From assembly GCA_016935875.1 (NCBI GenBank), contig JAFGQD010000156.1:1-9217 (forward strand): a DNA stretch of 9,217 nt, in the 5' to 3' direction. The notes beneath the pieces were generated by a model. It was not told the DNA's origin. It did not search any database and saw only the letters and a list, made by a program, of their open reading frames with translations. Every line of letters begins with the position of its first letter. Within the stretch, counting starts at the first letter, position 1. This document shows positions 1 through 5,294 of the stretch, piece by piece. The DNA is from Deltaproteobacteria bacterium. GTDB lineage: Bacteria > Desulfobacterota > Syntrophia > Syntrophales > UBA2210. The translations under genes and the position numbers were made by a program.

Positions 1-393
1 CGTGATGACGATCCCCAGAAACCCCGTCACCTGCAGAAGGAAGAGGGTATAAAAATAGATCGTCCTGTCAGGCAGTTCCGCCTCAAGACTCTTCTTGGAG
101 TATATCGCCGCCAGCAGAGAACTTCCGGTGATCAGGACCAGCATCATGGCATTCAGGTGGTCAATCACATACTCGATGCCCCAGGGCGGGAGCCAGTTGC
201 CCATGTAATAGTGGATGACTCCCTCGTGGATAACGGTGTTCAACACCAGAACCGAGCAGATGGTGGAGGCCAGAAGGACGAGGATAACCCAGGGGTAACA
301 CAGGTCTTTTTTCAACCAGCCGATCAGGGGCGTGGCAATGGCCGACATCAGCGATATAACAACGATCAGGGCGGGGGCTTGTTCAATAATCAT
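1..393 (-). CDS. mrpD: Mrp/Mbh antiporter subunit D (MrpD/MnhD/MbhH-like), N-terminal part, cut by window edge
   Basis: Only the first 131 residues are in the window; the reading frame is open to base 1. The protein begins MIIEQAPALIVV and shows several hydrophobic stretches (about residues 5-24, 34-52, 80-95 and 110-130) separated by short loops. The segment around residues 74-85 (IEYVIDHLNAMM) matches the place where NuoL/M/N-family subunits carry their conserved 'D-x-L/I-s-x-l/m-f' stretch. Family knowledge: these are 14-TM proton-conducting subunits of Mrp antiporters and complex I-like enzymes. The catalytic Glu and Lys residues of TM5, TM7 and TM12 lie beyond the window and cannot be checked. 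The ATG overlaps the stop of the mrpC-like gene as ATGA, and AAAGG lies about 7 nt upstream, so the two are translationally coupled. Position directly after an MrpC-like gene favours MrpD over a NuoL/MrpA-type subunit. Confidence is high for the family, moderate for the exact subunit letter. Confidence 0.87.
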   Translation of the reverse strand, partial: MIIEQAPALIVVISLMSAIATPLIGWLKKDLCYPWVILVLLASTICSVLVLNTVIHEGVIHYYMGNWLPPWGIEYVIDHLNAMMLVLITGSSLLAAIYSKKSLEAELPDRTIYFYTLFLLQVTGFLGIVIT

Positions 394-770
394 TTGATTG
401 CCTTTAGTATCTCATCCTCTTCCAGGGTATGGTATTTTCTATACATCATTATGGCGATGGCAAGGGCGACACCCAGCGTCGCTATGGAGACGACAATCGC
501 CGTCAGCATCAGGACATGCGGCAGGGGATTCAGGTACTGGGCCACCTGTATGGCGTGCTCGCCGTGCATATCCGCGTTTGTCAGGATCGGCAGCGTCGCC
601 CCACCTTTTTTGTAGGCCATGGAGACGAAAAAGAGTATGATCGCCGTCTGAAAGATATTCATCCCGATGATCTTTTTGATCAGGTTGCTCTTTGCTATCA
701 TCGCATAAAAGCCTATCATCATAAGGATGATGTATATCCAATAGTTGTATTTCGCTATGATAAAATCCAT
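390..770 (-). CDS. mrpC: Mrp/Mbh antiporter subunit C (MrpC/MnhC/MbhG-like, NuoK family)
   Basis: 126 residues, the usual size of MrpC. Three transmembrane segments are visible at about residues 10-25, 32-51 and 86-110. The signature NPLPHVLMLTAIVVS at residues 81-95 is the hallmark of MrpC/MnhC proteins, which are NuoK homologues. Family knowledge: MrpC is a small membrane subunit packed against the antiporter-like subunits and needed for assembly and transport. The C-terminal tail after residue 110 is short and charged (HTLEEDEILKAIK). The loop at residues 53-80 is somewhat long and polar. The ATG follows GGAG at 9 nt spacing and lies 13 bp after the MbhE-like stop; its own stop overlaps the next gene's start (ATGA). 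The position between MbhE and MrpD fits the conserved Mbh/Mrp order. Confidence 0.93.
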   Translation of the reverse strand: MDFIIAKYNYWIYIILMMIGFYAMIAKSNLIKKIIGMNIFQTAIILFFVSMAYKKGGATLPILTNADMHGEHAIQVAQYLNPLPHVLMLTAIVVSIATLGVALAIAIMMYRKYHTLEEDEILKAIK

Positions 771-783
771 TGGTTCACTCTCC

Positions 784-1074
784 CTATCGTCTGGCTTTCC
801 CGGCTTCTTTGCGTCTTCTCAACAATAAGATACACGCCATGCCCGCCGTAAATATGACCGTTGTCTCGCCGAGGGTGTCATATCCCCGGTAGTCGGCGAG
901 GACGGATGTGACCATATTCGGCGTCGCCGTTTCTACTTCGGTTTTCTTGATATACCGGGGCGACACATGAATACTGGCCGGAGAATTAGGGTCTCCCCAG
1001 TCAGGCATGTCAATGGTGCCGTACATAAGAAAAGCCCCCACAATTATCGATACAATCAGGCCCAGGGTCTTCAA
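784..1074 (-). CDS. mbhE: MbhE-like subunit (equivalent of MrpA C-terminal domain), TTG start
   Basis: 96 residues when started at the TTG at 1074. That TTG stands 7 nt behind a perfect AAGGAGGT and overlaps the preceding stop as TTGA, so it is preferred over the longer open frame reaching 1272, whose extra N-terminus is only the out-of-frame copy of the MbhD gene. There is one membrane segment at about residues 3-20, a polar exported or loop region, and a second hydrophobic stretch at about 72-86. The key motif is TPNMVTSVLADYRGYDTLGE at residues 51-70, the conserved element of MbhE and of the extreme C-terminus of fused MrpA, with D61, R63, D66 and E70. Family knowledge: in most bacterial Mrp systems this piece is fused to the large NuoL-like MrpA; in archaeal-type Mbh it is a separate protein, as here. 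The tail is strongly basic (RRRKEAGKARR), consistent with a cytoplasmic end. Confidence 0.88.
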   Translation of the reverse strand: MKTLGLIVSIIVGAFLMYGTIDMPDWGDPNSPASIHVSPRYIKKTEVETATPNMVTSVLADYRGYDTLGETTVIFTAGMACILLLRRRKEAGKARR

Positions 1075-1316
1075 TCTTTTGACCTCCTTGTCGTCTTCAG
1101 CACGGCGGCAATCAGGAGAATGGTTCCTATGCCCGCGCTGACCGACGCCTCCGTGAAGGCGACATCGACGGCGCCGAGCTGCGCCCACATAAGACACATA
1201 AAGAAGCTGTACGCCCCGAGGACCATAACAGCGCTCAGGAGGTCCCTGACGGTTATCGCCGCGATCGCGCACATAACTACAAATATCTGAAAAATAATAT
1301 CAAAGGGTATGTTCAT
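1071..1316 (-). CDS. mbhD: MbhD-like subunit (DUF4040, MrpA C-terminal-type domain)
   Basis: 81 residues from the ATG at 1316. This start forms an ATGA overlap with the upstream mrpG stop and has a purine-rich GGGGGAAGAGAG just before it; the open frame extends eight codons further but that would overlap mrpG more. Three hydrophobic segments are visible (about 8-22, 25-45 and 58-74). The motif around residues 51-65, DVAFTEASVSAGIGT, is the conserved 'D-V-a-x-T-E-A' element of the DUF4040/MbhD family, including E57. Family knowledge: this domain follows the NuoL-like part of MrpA in ordinary Mrp antiporters but is a separate gene in Mbh hydrogenases and related complexes. Its split state and the following MbhE-like gene make this cluster Mbh-like in gene structure. 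The 3' end overlaps the mbhE-like start by 4 nt (TTGA). Confidence 0.9.
   Translation of the reverse strand: MNIPFDIIFQIFVVMCAIAAITVRDLLSAVMVLGAYSFFMCLMWAQLGAVDVAFTEASVSAGIGTILLIAAVLKTTRRSKD
1082..1089 (-). promoter_or_regulatory. Strong ribosome binding site deciding a TTG start
   Basis: On the minus strand this reads AAGGAGGT, a perfect Shine-Dalgarno sequence, 7 nt before the TTG at 1074-1072. It lies inside the 3' end of the MbhD-like gene. No ATG or GTG lies at a suitable distance, so it fixes the start of the MbhE-like gene and shows that this weak codon is compensated by a strong site. Confidence 0.85.
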
Positions 1317-1630
1317 TGTCTCTCTTCCCCCTTTACCCACGGTTTGAGTCCATGCCGTATCCCCGCTCTCGAAATGGCATGCGTTGCCGTCGGCTGGGCT
1401 AGAAACATAAACACCGCAATAAACAGGATCTTCAGGGCGGTGAGGGACAACCCCTCATGGATGGCAAAGCCCAACAGGCAGAGGAAAACGGCCAGCGTAT
1501 CGCCCTTTCCCGTGGCGTGGAGCCTAGTAAAGAAATCGGGAAAGCGCAAGAGCCCGATCGTCGCCGTCATGAAGAAGAACAGTCCACCCAGAATACACAC
1601 AATAGACAGAGCCTCTACGATATATGCCAT
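1313..1630 (-). CDS. mrpG: Mrp/Mbh antiporter subunit G (MrpG/MnhG/MbhC-like)
   Basis: 105 residues, normal for MrpG. Three hydrophobic stretches lie at about 5-28, 44-58 and 64-80. The diagnostic motif is LLRFPDFFTRLHATGKGDT (about residues 27-45), followed by QPTATHAISRAG at 79-90, both characteristic of the MnhG/PhaG family. Family knowledge: small membrane subunit of the Mrp complex, needed for full antiport activity. The ATG lies 4 bp after the mrpF stop and the 3' end overlaps the MbhD-like start (ATGA), so it is embedded in a coupled operon. The hydrophilic tail ends in KPWVKGEERQ. Nothing appears broken or missing. Confidence 0.95.
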   Translation of the reverse strand: MAYIVEALSIVCILGGLFFFMTATIGLLRFPDFFTRLHATGKGDTLAVFLCLLGFAIHEGLSLTALKILFIAVFMFLAQPTATHAISRAGIRHGLKPWVKGEERQ

Positions 1631-1634
1631 ATCT

Positions 1635-1895
1635 CTACCGTTCCATTTCCAGGTATTTTGCCGCGGCTATACACCCAATGAAATTCAGGAGGGCGTACAC
1701 CATGCTGATATCGATAAACATATCAACGCGGTTGTACACATATCCGAGGATAAGGAGTATGATCAGGGTCTTGGTGCCGATAGCGGAGCTGGCGGCTATC
1801 CTGTTAAACACCCCCGGACCGAAAATAACTCGGTAGAGCACCAGAAAAACAAGAAGGCACAAAGCGAGCCCTGCCGCAATAAAAAATTCATTCAT
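1635..1895 (-). CDS. mrpF: Mrp/Mbh antiporter subunit F (MrpF/MnhF/MbhB-like)
   Basis: 86 residues from the ATG at 1895, with GGGG 6 nt upstream. A TTG four codons earlier (1907) gives MGFHMNEFF but would overlap the GGGG, so the ATG is preferred. There are three transmembrane stretches (about 4-21, 42-55 and 58-80). The motif YRVIFGPGVFNRIAASSAI (about 21-39) is the MrpF 'R-x-x-x-G-P-x-x-x-x-R-I-x-A' signature, and VDMFIDISMVYALLNFIG at about 57-74 includes an intramembrane Asp (D58) and the conserved 'alLnFiG' pattern. Family knowledge: MrpF is a three-TM subunit bordering MrpA/E/G and implicated in cation passage. It is separated from the mrpB-like gene by 23 bp and from mrpG by 4 bp. Confidence 0.93.
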   Translation of the reverse strand: MNEFFIAAGLALCLLVFLVLYRVIFGPGVFNRIAASSAIGTKTLIILLILGYVYNRVDMFIDISMVYALLNFIGCIAAAKYLEMER

Positions 1896-1918
1896 ATGAA
1901 ACCCCAAATGTGAGTAAT

Positions 1919-2401
1919 CTACCCTTCACTTTCCAATTTTTCTTCTTGTTTCTGATCTTCGGGCAGTATTCCACCTGTCGATATATCAAAAAAGATGGAG
2001 TACATAACCGCCATGACCGTGAACCCGACACCCAGTTCAACACCCAGTATTCCCAGAGACCGGGCATGCGCGGGGTCGACATGCAGGATAACGGACAGCT
2101 GGCTGTAGTCGAGATAATTCCCGCCGAGAAGGAGACAGGTGAGCCCGATTCCCGCATAAATCAGGACGCCCACGCTCCCCAGCAGCATGACGACACCTTC
2201 GGGAAGCCTTCTCTTTACCTCATCATAGCCGTGGGTTATCAGGAGCAGGGCCATGCTCGCGCCCAGGATTACGCCCCCCTGAAACCCTCCGCCAGGGCTG
2301 TAGTGACCATGCATGATGACGTACAGGGCGTACAGCTGTATAAAAGGGACAAAAATCCGTGCAATGGTCTTTATGATAATATCATCGCTGCTGACAATCA
2401 T
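1919..2401 (-). CDS. mrpB: Mrp/Mbh antiporter subunit B (MrpB/MnhB/MbhF-like)
   Basis: 160 residues. The motif HGHYSPGGGFQGGVI at residues 31-45 is the signature of MnhB-family subunits. Four membrane stretches are visible (about 12-29, 42-57, 70-92 and 117-138), and GILGVELGVGFTVMAV at about 117-132 matches the conserved last helix. The C-terminal tail is acidic and charged (PEDQKQEEKLESEG). Family knowledge: MrpB packs with MrpC and the antiporter-like subunits. The ATG abuts the mrpE-like stop with zero spacing, with GAGAGGT just upstream as ribosome binding site. Placement is unusual: in both Mrp and Mbh operons the B-type subunit normally lies between the MrpA (or MbhE) part and MrpC, whereas here it lies between E and F. 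Confidence 0.93.
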   Translation of the reverse strand: MIVSSDDIIIKTIARIFVPFIQLYALYVIMHGHYSPGGGFQGGVILGASMALLLITHGYDEVKRRLPEGVVMLLGSVGVLIYAGIGLTCLLLGGNYLDYSQLSVILHVDPAHARSLGILGVELGVGFTVMAVMYSIFFDISTGGILPEDQKQEEKLESEG

Positions 2402-3124
2402 CTACATACCTCTCTTCAACTCAGCAAATATACGGGACACATCCAATACGTCCTGGATGTATATGTGGTCCGCCTCCATAAAGATATGTGCCACCCGGTC
2501 CTCCATTTCGCCCGTATCCAGATCATCGGCCACTTTCCTGTCCAGGGCATGTATCATGAATTCACGATCCTCTATATCTATTGTGATGGTGCCCGGCGTG
2601 AGGGTTATGGAATTGGCCAGCGTCACCCATGAGATATCACTCTCCAGTTTGGTCCTGAAGGTAATGATCTGAGGATCTATCGGCATTTTCGGCGACAGGG
2701 CAAGATAGGCGACATGAAAATTAGCCGTCACGATTTCACGCATAAGCCACGGGATATAGCGGAGAAACCTCTGAGCAATAAGCCGGCCGTCCCCTACCCT
2801 CACATTAGCGAATAGCAGGTCGTGACTCAGATACGCAACGATCAATGAACAGATGACGCCGAGAGAAAGGTGAAAGGTATCGAACTTCCCGGACAGCAGT
2901 GCCCAGAATACCATCAGCATCACGAAGGTGGCAACAAAGTTCTGAAAGCCCGATTTTGTCTCCTGCGCGCCCTTCAGGATGGCCTGGATTTTTTTCTCCC
3001 GCATCCATCTTGTCTCAGATGTCAGGTTAGTGGCAGTGTCAAGCAATCCCACAGCCCGCGCTTTCGCTTTTTCCAGGATACGAAACGCATCGTCCGCCGC
3101 ATGAATAAAGATTGTTACTTCCAT
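2402..3124 (-). CDS. mrpE: Mrp/Mbh antiporter subunit E (MrpE/MnhE/MbhA-like) with extended N-terminus
   Basis: 240 residues, against about 155-170 for typical MrpE. The recognisable MrpE part starts near residue 61: hydrophobic stretches at about 62-78 and 84-106, then RFLRYIPWLMREIVTANFHV (119-138), and the diagnostic LANSITLTPGTITIDIED (169-186) followed by FMIHALD (189-195). Family knowledge: MrpE is a membrane subunit with a cytoplasmic domain; the LTPGT motif is highly conserved. Residues 1-60 are predominantly helical-looking and charged, with no membrane segment and no family I recognise. The C-terminus after FMIHALD (about 45 residues) is also rather long. The first ATG lies 4 bp after the usp stop with only a weak ribosome binding site (GGGATTAAGAAT). 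An internal ATG at codon 41 could be the real start, though its upstream sequence is no better. Confidence 0.9.
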   Translation of the reverse strand: MEVTIFIHAADDAFRILEKAKARAVGLLDTATNLTSETRWMREKKIQAILKGAQETKSGFQNFVATFVMLMVFWALLSGKFDTFHLSLGVICSLIVAYLSHDLLFANVRVGDGRLIAQRFLRYIPWLMREIVTANFHVAYLALSPKMPIDPQIITFRTKLESDISWVTLANSITLTPGTITIDIEDREFMIHALDRKVADDLDTGEMEDRVAHIFMEADHIYIQDVLDVSRIFAELKRGM

Positions 3125-3128
3125 ATTC

Positions 3129-3878
3129 TTAATCCCGACTCGTCGGTACTGTAACCGGCACTATGAGTACCGGAACAGCCGCACTTTTTATAATATTATT
3201 GACCGTATCTCTCTTGAATATTCGCTTCAGGAAAGATTTCTCAGTCCCTGACCCTATGGCTATCATGGTTCCCCTGTAATCTTCAGATGCCGTTACGATC
3301 TCTTCCGCAACGTCGCCGGCATAGATATGTGATTCCGCGTTGATACCTTCGTTCAGACAGATCTTCCGGGTGTGTTCCAACCGCTCTTTGAGCTCTCTCA
3401 TGTCTTTCACGGTAAGTTTCTCGCTGATAACATGAATAATATCAAGCTCTGCTATCAATTCTCTGAACGTAAGGATATGCTCCATGACTTTTACAGAGGC
3501 AGGGGACCAATCCGTGGCAAAGATGACGTGATCAAACAACCCCTTGTCTGAATGTTTCTGGCCCATTACAAGAACCGGCGTGCGCGACTTAAGCGCCAAC
3601 TCTCGGAGGGTGGTATTATGAGAAGTCTTATCAAGATCAACTACAATACATGATACGCGTTCTTTTTCAGCAATAGACGTAATCTCTTGATAAGAAAAAT
3701 TTCTGATTGTTTTTGTCTCGAATTGAAATTCCGTACTTGAGAGACTTTCTGTCCAAGCATCCGAGGAGGAAGGCAGGGCGAATATCACCCTGTCAAATAC
3801 CTTCTTTTCCAATAATAAGAGTTTCTTAAAGACGTCAAAAGATGAAATGCGTTCCTTCAGATCAGTTACGTAAAGCAA
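3129..3878 (-). CDS. Universal stress protein, tandem Usp domains, ATP-binding loop degenerate
   Basis: 249 residues with two Usp-like halves. The first (about 1-106) is divergent but keeps the terminal strand pattern TPVLVMG at 100-106; the second (about 115-243) begins DHVIFATDWSPAS and ends AVPVLIVPV. Family knowledge: Usp proteins are cytoplasmic and either bind ATP through G-2x-G-9x-G(S/T) or have lost it. Here the loop reads IGSGTEKSFLKRIFKRD (208-224); where the neighbour has the glycines and serine of the motif, this protein has E213, R223 and D224, so ATP binding is probably lost. Start: a TTG at 3878 with AAGGG 5 nt and GGGAGGT 12 nt upstream; no better ATG or GTG lies near, and the beginning (LYVTDL) aligns with the LLFVTQF beginning of the adjacent paralogue. 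It stands 41 bp after that gene and 4 bp before the mrpE-like gene, so it is probably cotranscribed with both. Confidence 0.88.
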   Translation of the reverse strand: MLYVTDLKERISSFDVFKKLLLLEKKVFDRVIFALPSSSDAWTESLSSTEFQFETKTIRNFSYQEITSIAEKERVSCIVVDLDKTSHNTTLRELALKSRTPVLVMGQKHSDKGLFDHVIFATDWSPASVKVMEHILTFRELIAELDIIHVISEKLTVKDMRELKERLEHTRKICLNEGINAESHIYAGDVAEEIVTASEDYRGTMIAIGSGTEKSFLKRIFKRDTVNNIIKSAAVPVLIVPVTVPTSRD

Positions 3879-3919
3879 TTTTACCCTTTTACCTCCCGAA
3901 AACTTACTTCCACCTATTC

Positions 3920-4801
3920 CTACAGCTTAACACTCGCAGGAACCAGCAGGCTTGGAAGCATTGAATGCTTGGTCAACTTTTTAGCAACGCTTCCCAGAAA
4001 GATTTCTTTCAGGGGGCTCTTACCTGTTGTCCCTGCAACAATCATCGAGGCTTCCCGTTCACTTGCCGCCTTTTCTATCTGCTCGAATGTGCCGCCCACG
4101 TAAAGATGTGACTCGGCTTGTATACCCTCTTCTTCAAAAACGGAACATACCCTCTCGAGTTTCTGCCTGTTTTCCTTTCGAATGGCCTGTATCTCCATCG
4201 CCGATGTACTCTTAAATTCCTTTTCCCCGATCACATGCATGACGATCACCTTCTTCAGGATATCCCTGAACGAAAGGAGGTAATCAACAGCTTTCTCACT
4301 GGCGGGAGACCAATCCATCGTCAGCAGAGGTCTTTCGAATGGTTTTTCATTCACTTTTCCCGAGGGCAACATATACTTATATACCAGCACCGGTGTAGAC
4401 GTCCGTTCAAGTATCTCCAGAGTTTCGGAACCCCCATAGAGTTCCTCAAACTTCCCTTTCTTGTGGCGGCCCATGACTATAAGGTCCACATCTTCTTCAG
4501 CCGCAGTGGATATGATCTTTGGAAGCGGATTCCCGACAACAATATATGCCCCCACTTCCATACCCTGTTCAAAGAGACTCTCCGCCCAATCTATAAACCG
4601 GACATTCGCCATTTCCCGAAGCTTTATCTCTTCATCCTTGAGATAACCCTTGCCGCGGTGCATGGCGACTTTGTCTCTTTCAATAACATGCAGAAACACT
4701 ACATGGTTAAAACCTGTTTTCCTCAAATCCATCAAAGACGTGAGGGCATCGAACCACAACTCTTCAAACTGGGTTACAAAGAGCAACTTCTTGTTCTGCA
4801 T
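3920..4801 (-). CDS. Universal stress protein, tandem Usp domains, intact ATP-binding motif in second domain
   Basis: 293 residues with two Usp domains, about 1-143 and 156-289. The first ends DLIVMGRHKKG ... TPVLVYKY, with a degenerate loop (GRHKKG then GGS). The second has TMDWSPASEKAVDYLLSF at 161-178 and the canonical loop G257-T-T-G260, nine residues, G270-S271, i.e. the full G-2x-G-9x-G(S/T) nucleotide-binding pattern; it ends MLPSLLVPAS. Family knowledge: ATP-binding Usp proteins act in the cytoplasm under stress or energy limitation, some by direct contact with transporters. Start: ATG at 4801 with GGGGGGT 4 nt upstream. It follows the receiver gene by 26 bp and precedes a second double Usp by 41 bp; the two share WSPAS and the overall two-domain plan and look like an old tandem duplication. 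Partner and effect are not shown by sequence. Confidence 0.92.
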   Translation of the reverse strand: MQNKKLLFVTQFEELWFDALTSLMDLRKTGFNHVVFLHVIERDKVAMHRGKGYLKDEEIKLREMANVRFIDWAESLFEQGMEVGAYIVVGNPLPKIISTAAEEDVDLIVMGRHKKGKFEELYGGSETLEILERTSTPVLVYKYMLPSGKVNEKPFERPLLTMDWSPASEKAVDYLLSFRDILKKVIVMHVIGEKEFKSTSAMEIQAIRKENRQKLERVCSVFEEEGIQAESHLYVGGTFEQIEKAASEREASMIVAGTTGKSPLKEIFLGSVAKKLTKHSMLPSLLVPASVKL

Positions 4802-4827
4802 TGTACCCCCCGTTCATCAATATTCCA

Positions 4828-5226
4828 TCAACTTCGATCTATCAGGTCTGCTATAACCTCCGCCAGTTCCGCCGGCTCAACCGGTTTTTCCATATAGACC
4901 TCTGGCTCAGGTACCGGTTGATCTCCAAACTCCGTCAAAGCTTCCTGGGAACGGAGAAACGTGCGTCGTGCAATTCCGGAAAGTATGATAACCGGAATAT
5001 CCTTGAGGGCATCATCACCCTTCAATTCCCTGTACATGCGGATACCGCTCTGTTTAGGCATTAAGACATCCAGGATGATCAGATCGGGACCCTCGTCTCT
5101 CGCTATAGAAAGCCCTGTTTCACCGTTCATTGCTATCAGGGGAATATATCCATTCTCCTCCAGAACAGTTTTGACAAACATGATTATATCGGGGTCGTCA
5201 TCAACGGTAAGAACCCTCTTAGACAT
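4828..5226 (-). CDS. Stand-alone response regulator receiver protein (CheY-like, no output domain)
   Basis: 132 residues from the ATG at 5226, a single receiver domain. Numbered from that ATG, the acidic cluster is D9-D10-D11 (VDDDPD), the phospho-acceptor D53 (LIILDVLMP), the switch S83 (VIILSGI) and the conserved Lys K114 (YMEKPVEP). All catalytic receiver residues are present. No DNA-binding or enzyme domain follows, so it acts by protein contact or as a phosphorelay intermediate. The segment between S83 and K114 is about 10 residues longer than in CheY and proline-rich (QPVPEPEVYM), a common feature of this receiver subtype. Start: AAGGAG lies 8 nt before the ATG; an upstream in-frame GTG at 5235 overlaps that ribosome binding site and is not used. 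It lies 68 bp after the REC-PAS-kinase, its likely phosphodonor. Confidence 0.9.
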   Translation of the reverse strand: MSKRVLTVDDDPDIIMFVKTVLEENGYIPLIAMNGETGLSIARDEGPDLIILDVLMPKQSGIRMYRELKGDDALKDIPVIILSGIARRTFLRSQEALTEFGDQPVPEPEVYMEKPVEPAELAEVIADLIDRS

Positions 5227-5234
5227 CACAAACA

Positions 5235-5240
5235 CTCCTT
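5235..5240 (-). promoter_or_regulatory. Ribosome binding site deciding the receiver start
   Basis: The minus strand reads AAGGAG, followed by 8 nt and the ATG at 5226. The alternative GTG at 5235 begins inside this site, so the ATG is the start. Confidence 0.85.
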
Positions 5241-5255
5241 TGAGCTTTAATTGTA

Positions 5256-5283
5256 TCGAGTCTCAAGTTGCGAGTTTCGGGTT
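5256..5283. repeat. Four tandem degenerate 7 bp repeats between kinase and receiver genes
   Basis: On the plus strand the units are TCGAGTC, TCAAGTT, GCGAGTT and TCGGGTT, directly joined; on the minus strand they are AACCCGA, AACTCGC, AACTTGA and GACTCGA, with consensus AACTCGA. They fill almost half of the 68 bp gap between the kinase stop and the receiver ribosome binding site. No hairpin or terminator is evident. The role is unknown: they could be protein-binding sites or a fragment of a dispersed heptamer repeat. Confidence 0.7.
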
Positions 5284-5294
5284 ATACTTACGCC

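Noticed and set aside
1075..1272. Upstream extension of the MbhE-like open frame
   Set aside because: This part overlaps the MbhD-like gene in another frame and reads as an arginine-rich, low-quality protein. The TTG with a perfect ribosome binding site at 1074 gives the family's expected length.
1910..2632. Plus-strand open frame of 240 codons
   Set aside because: It lies antisense to mrpB and mrpE, which have clear family motifs. Its translation is rich in His, Gln and Arg, shows no recognisable domain, and has no ribosome binding site of note.
4118..4897. Plus-strand open frame of 259 codons
   Set aside because: It is antisense to the first usp gene and the receiver end, with no domain. 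The minus-strand proteins have complete motifs.
5256..5283. CRISPR-like repeat
   Set aside because: The units are 7 bp and directly joined without spacers.
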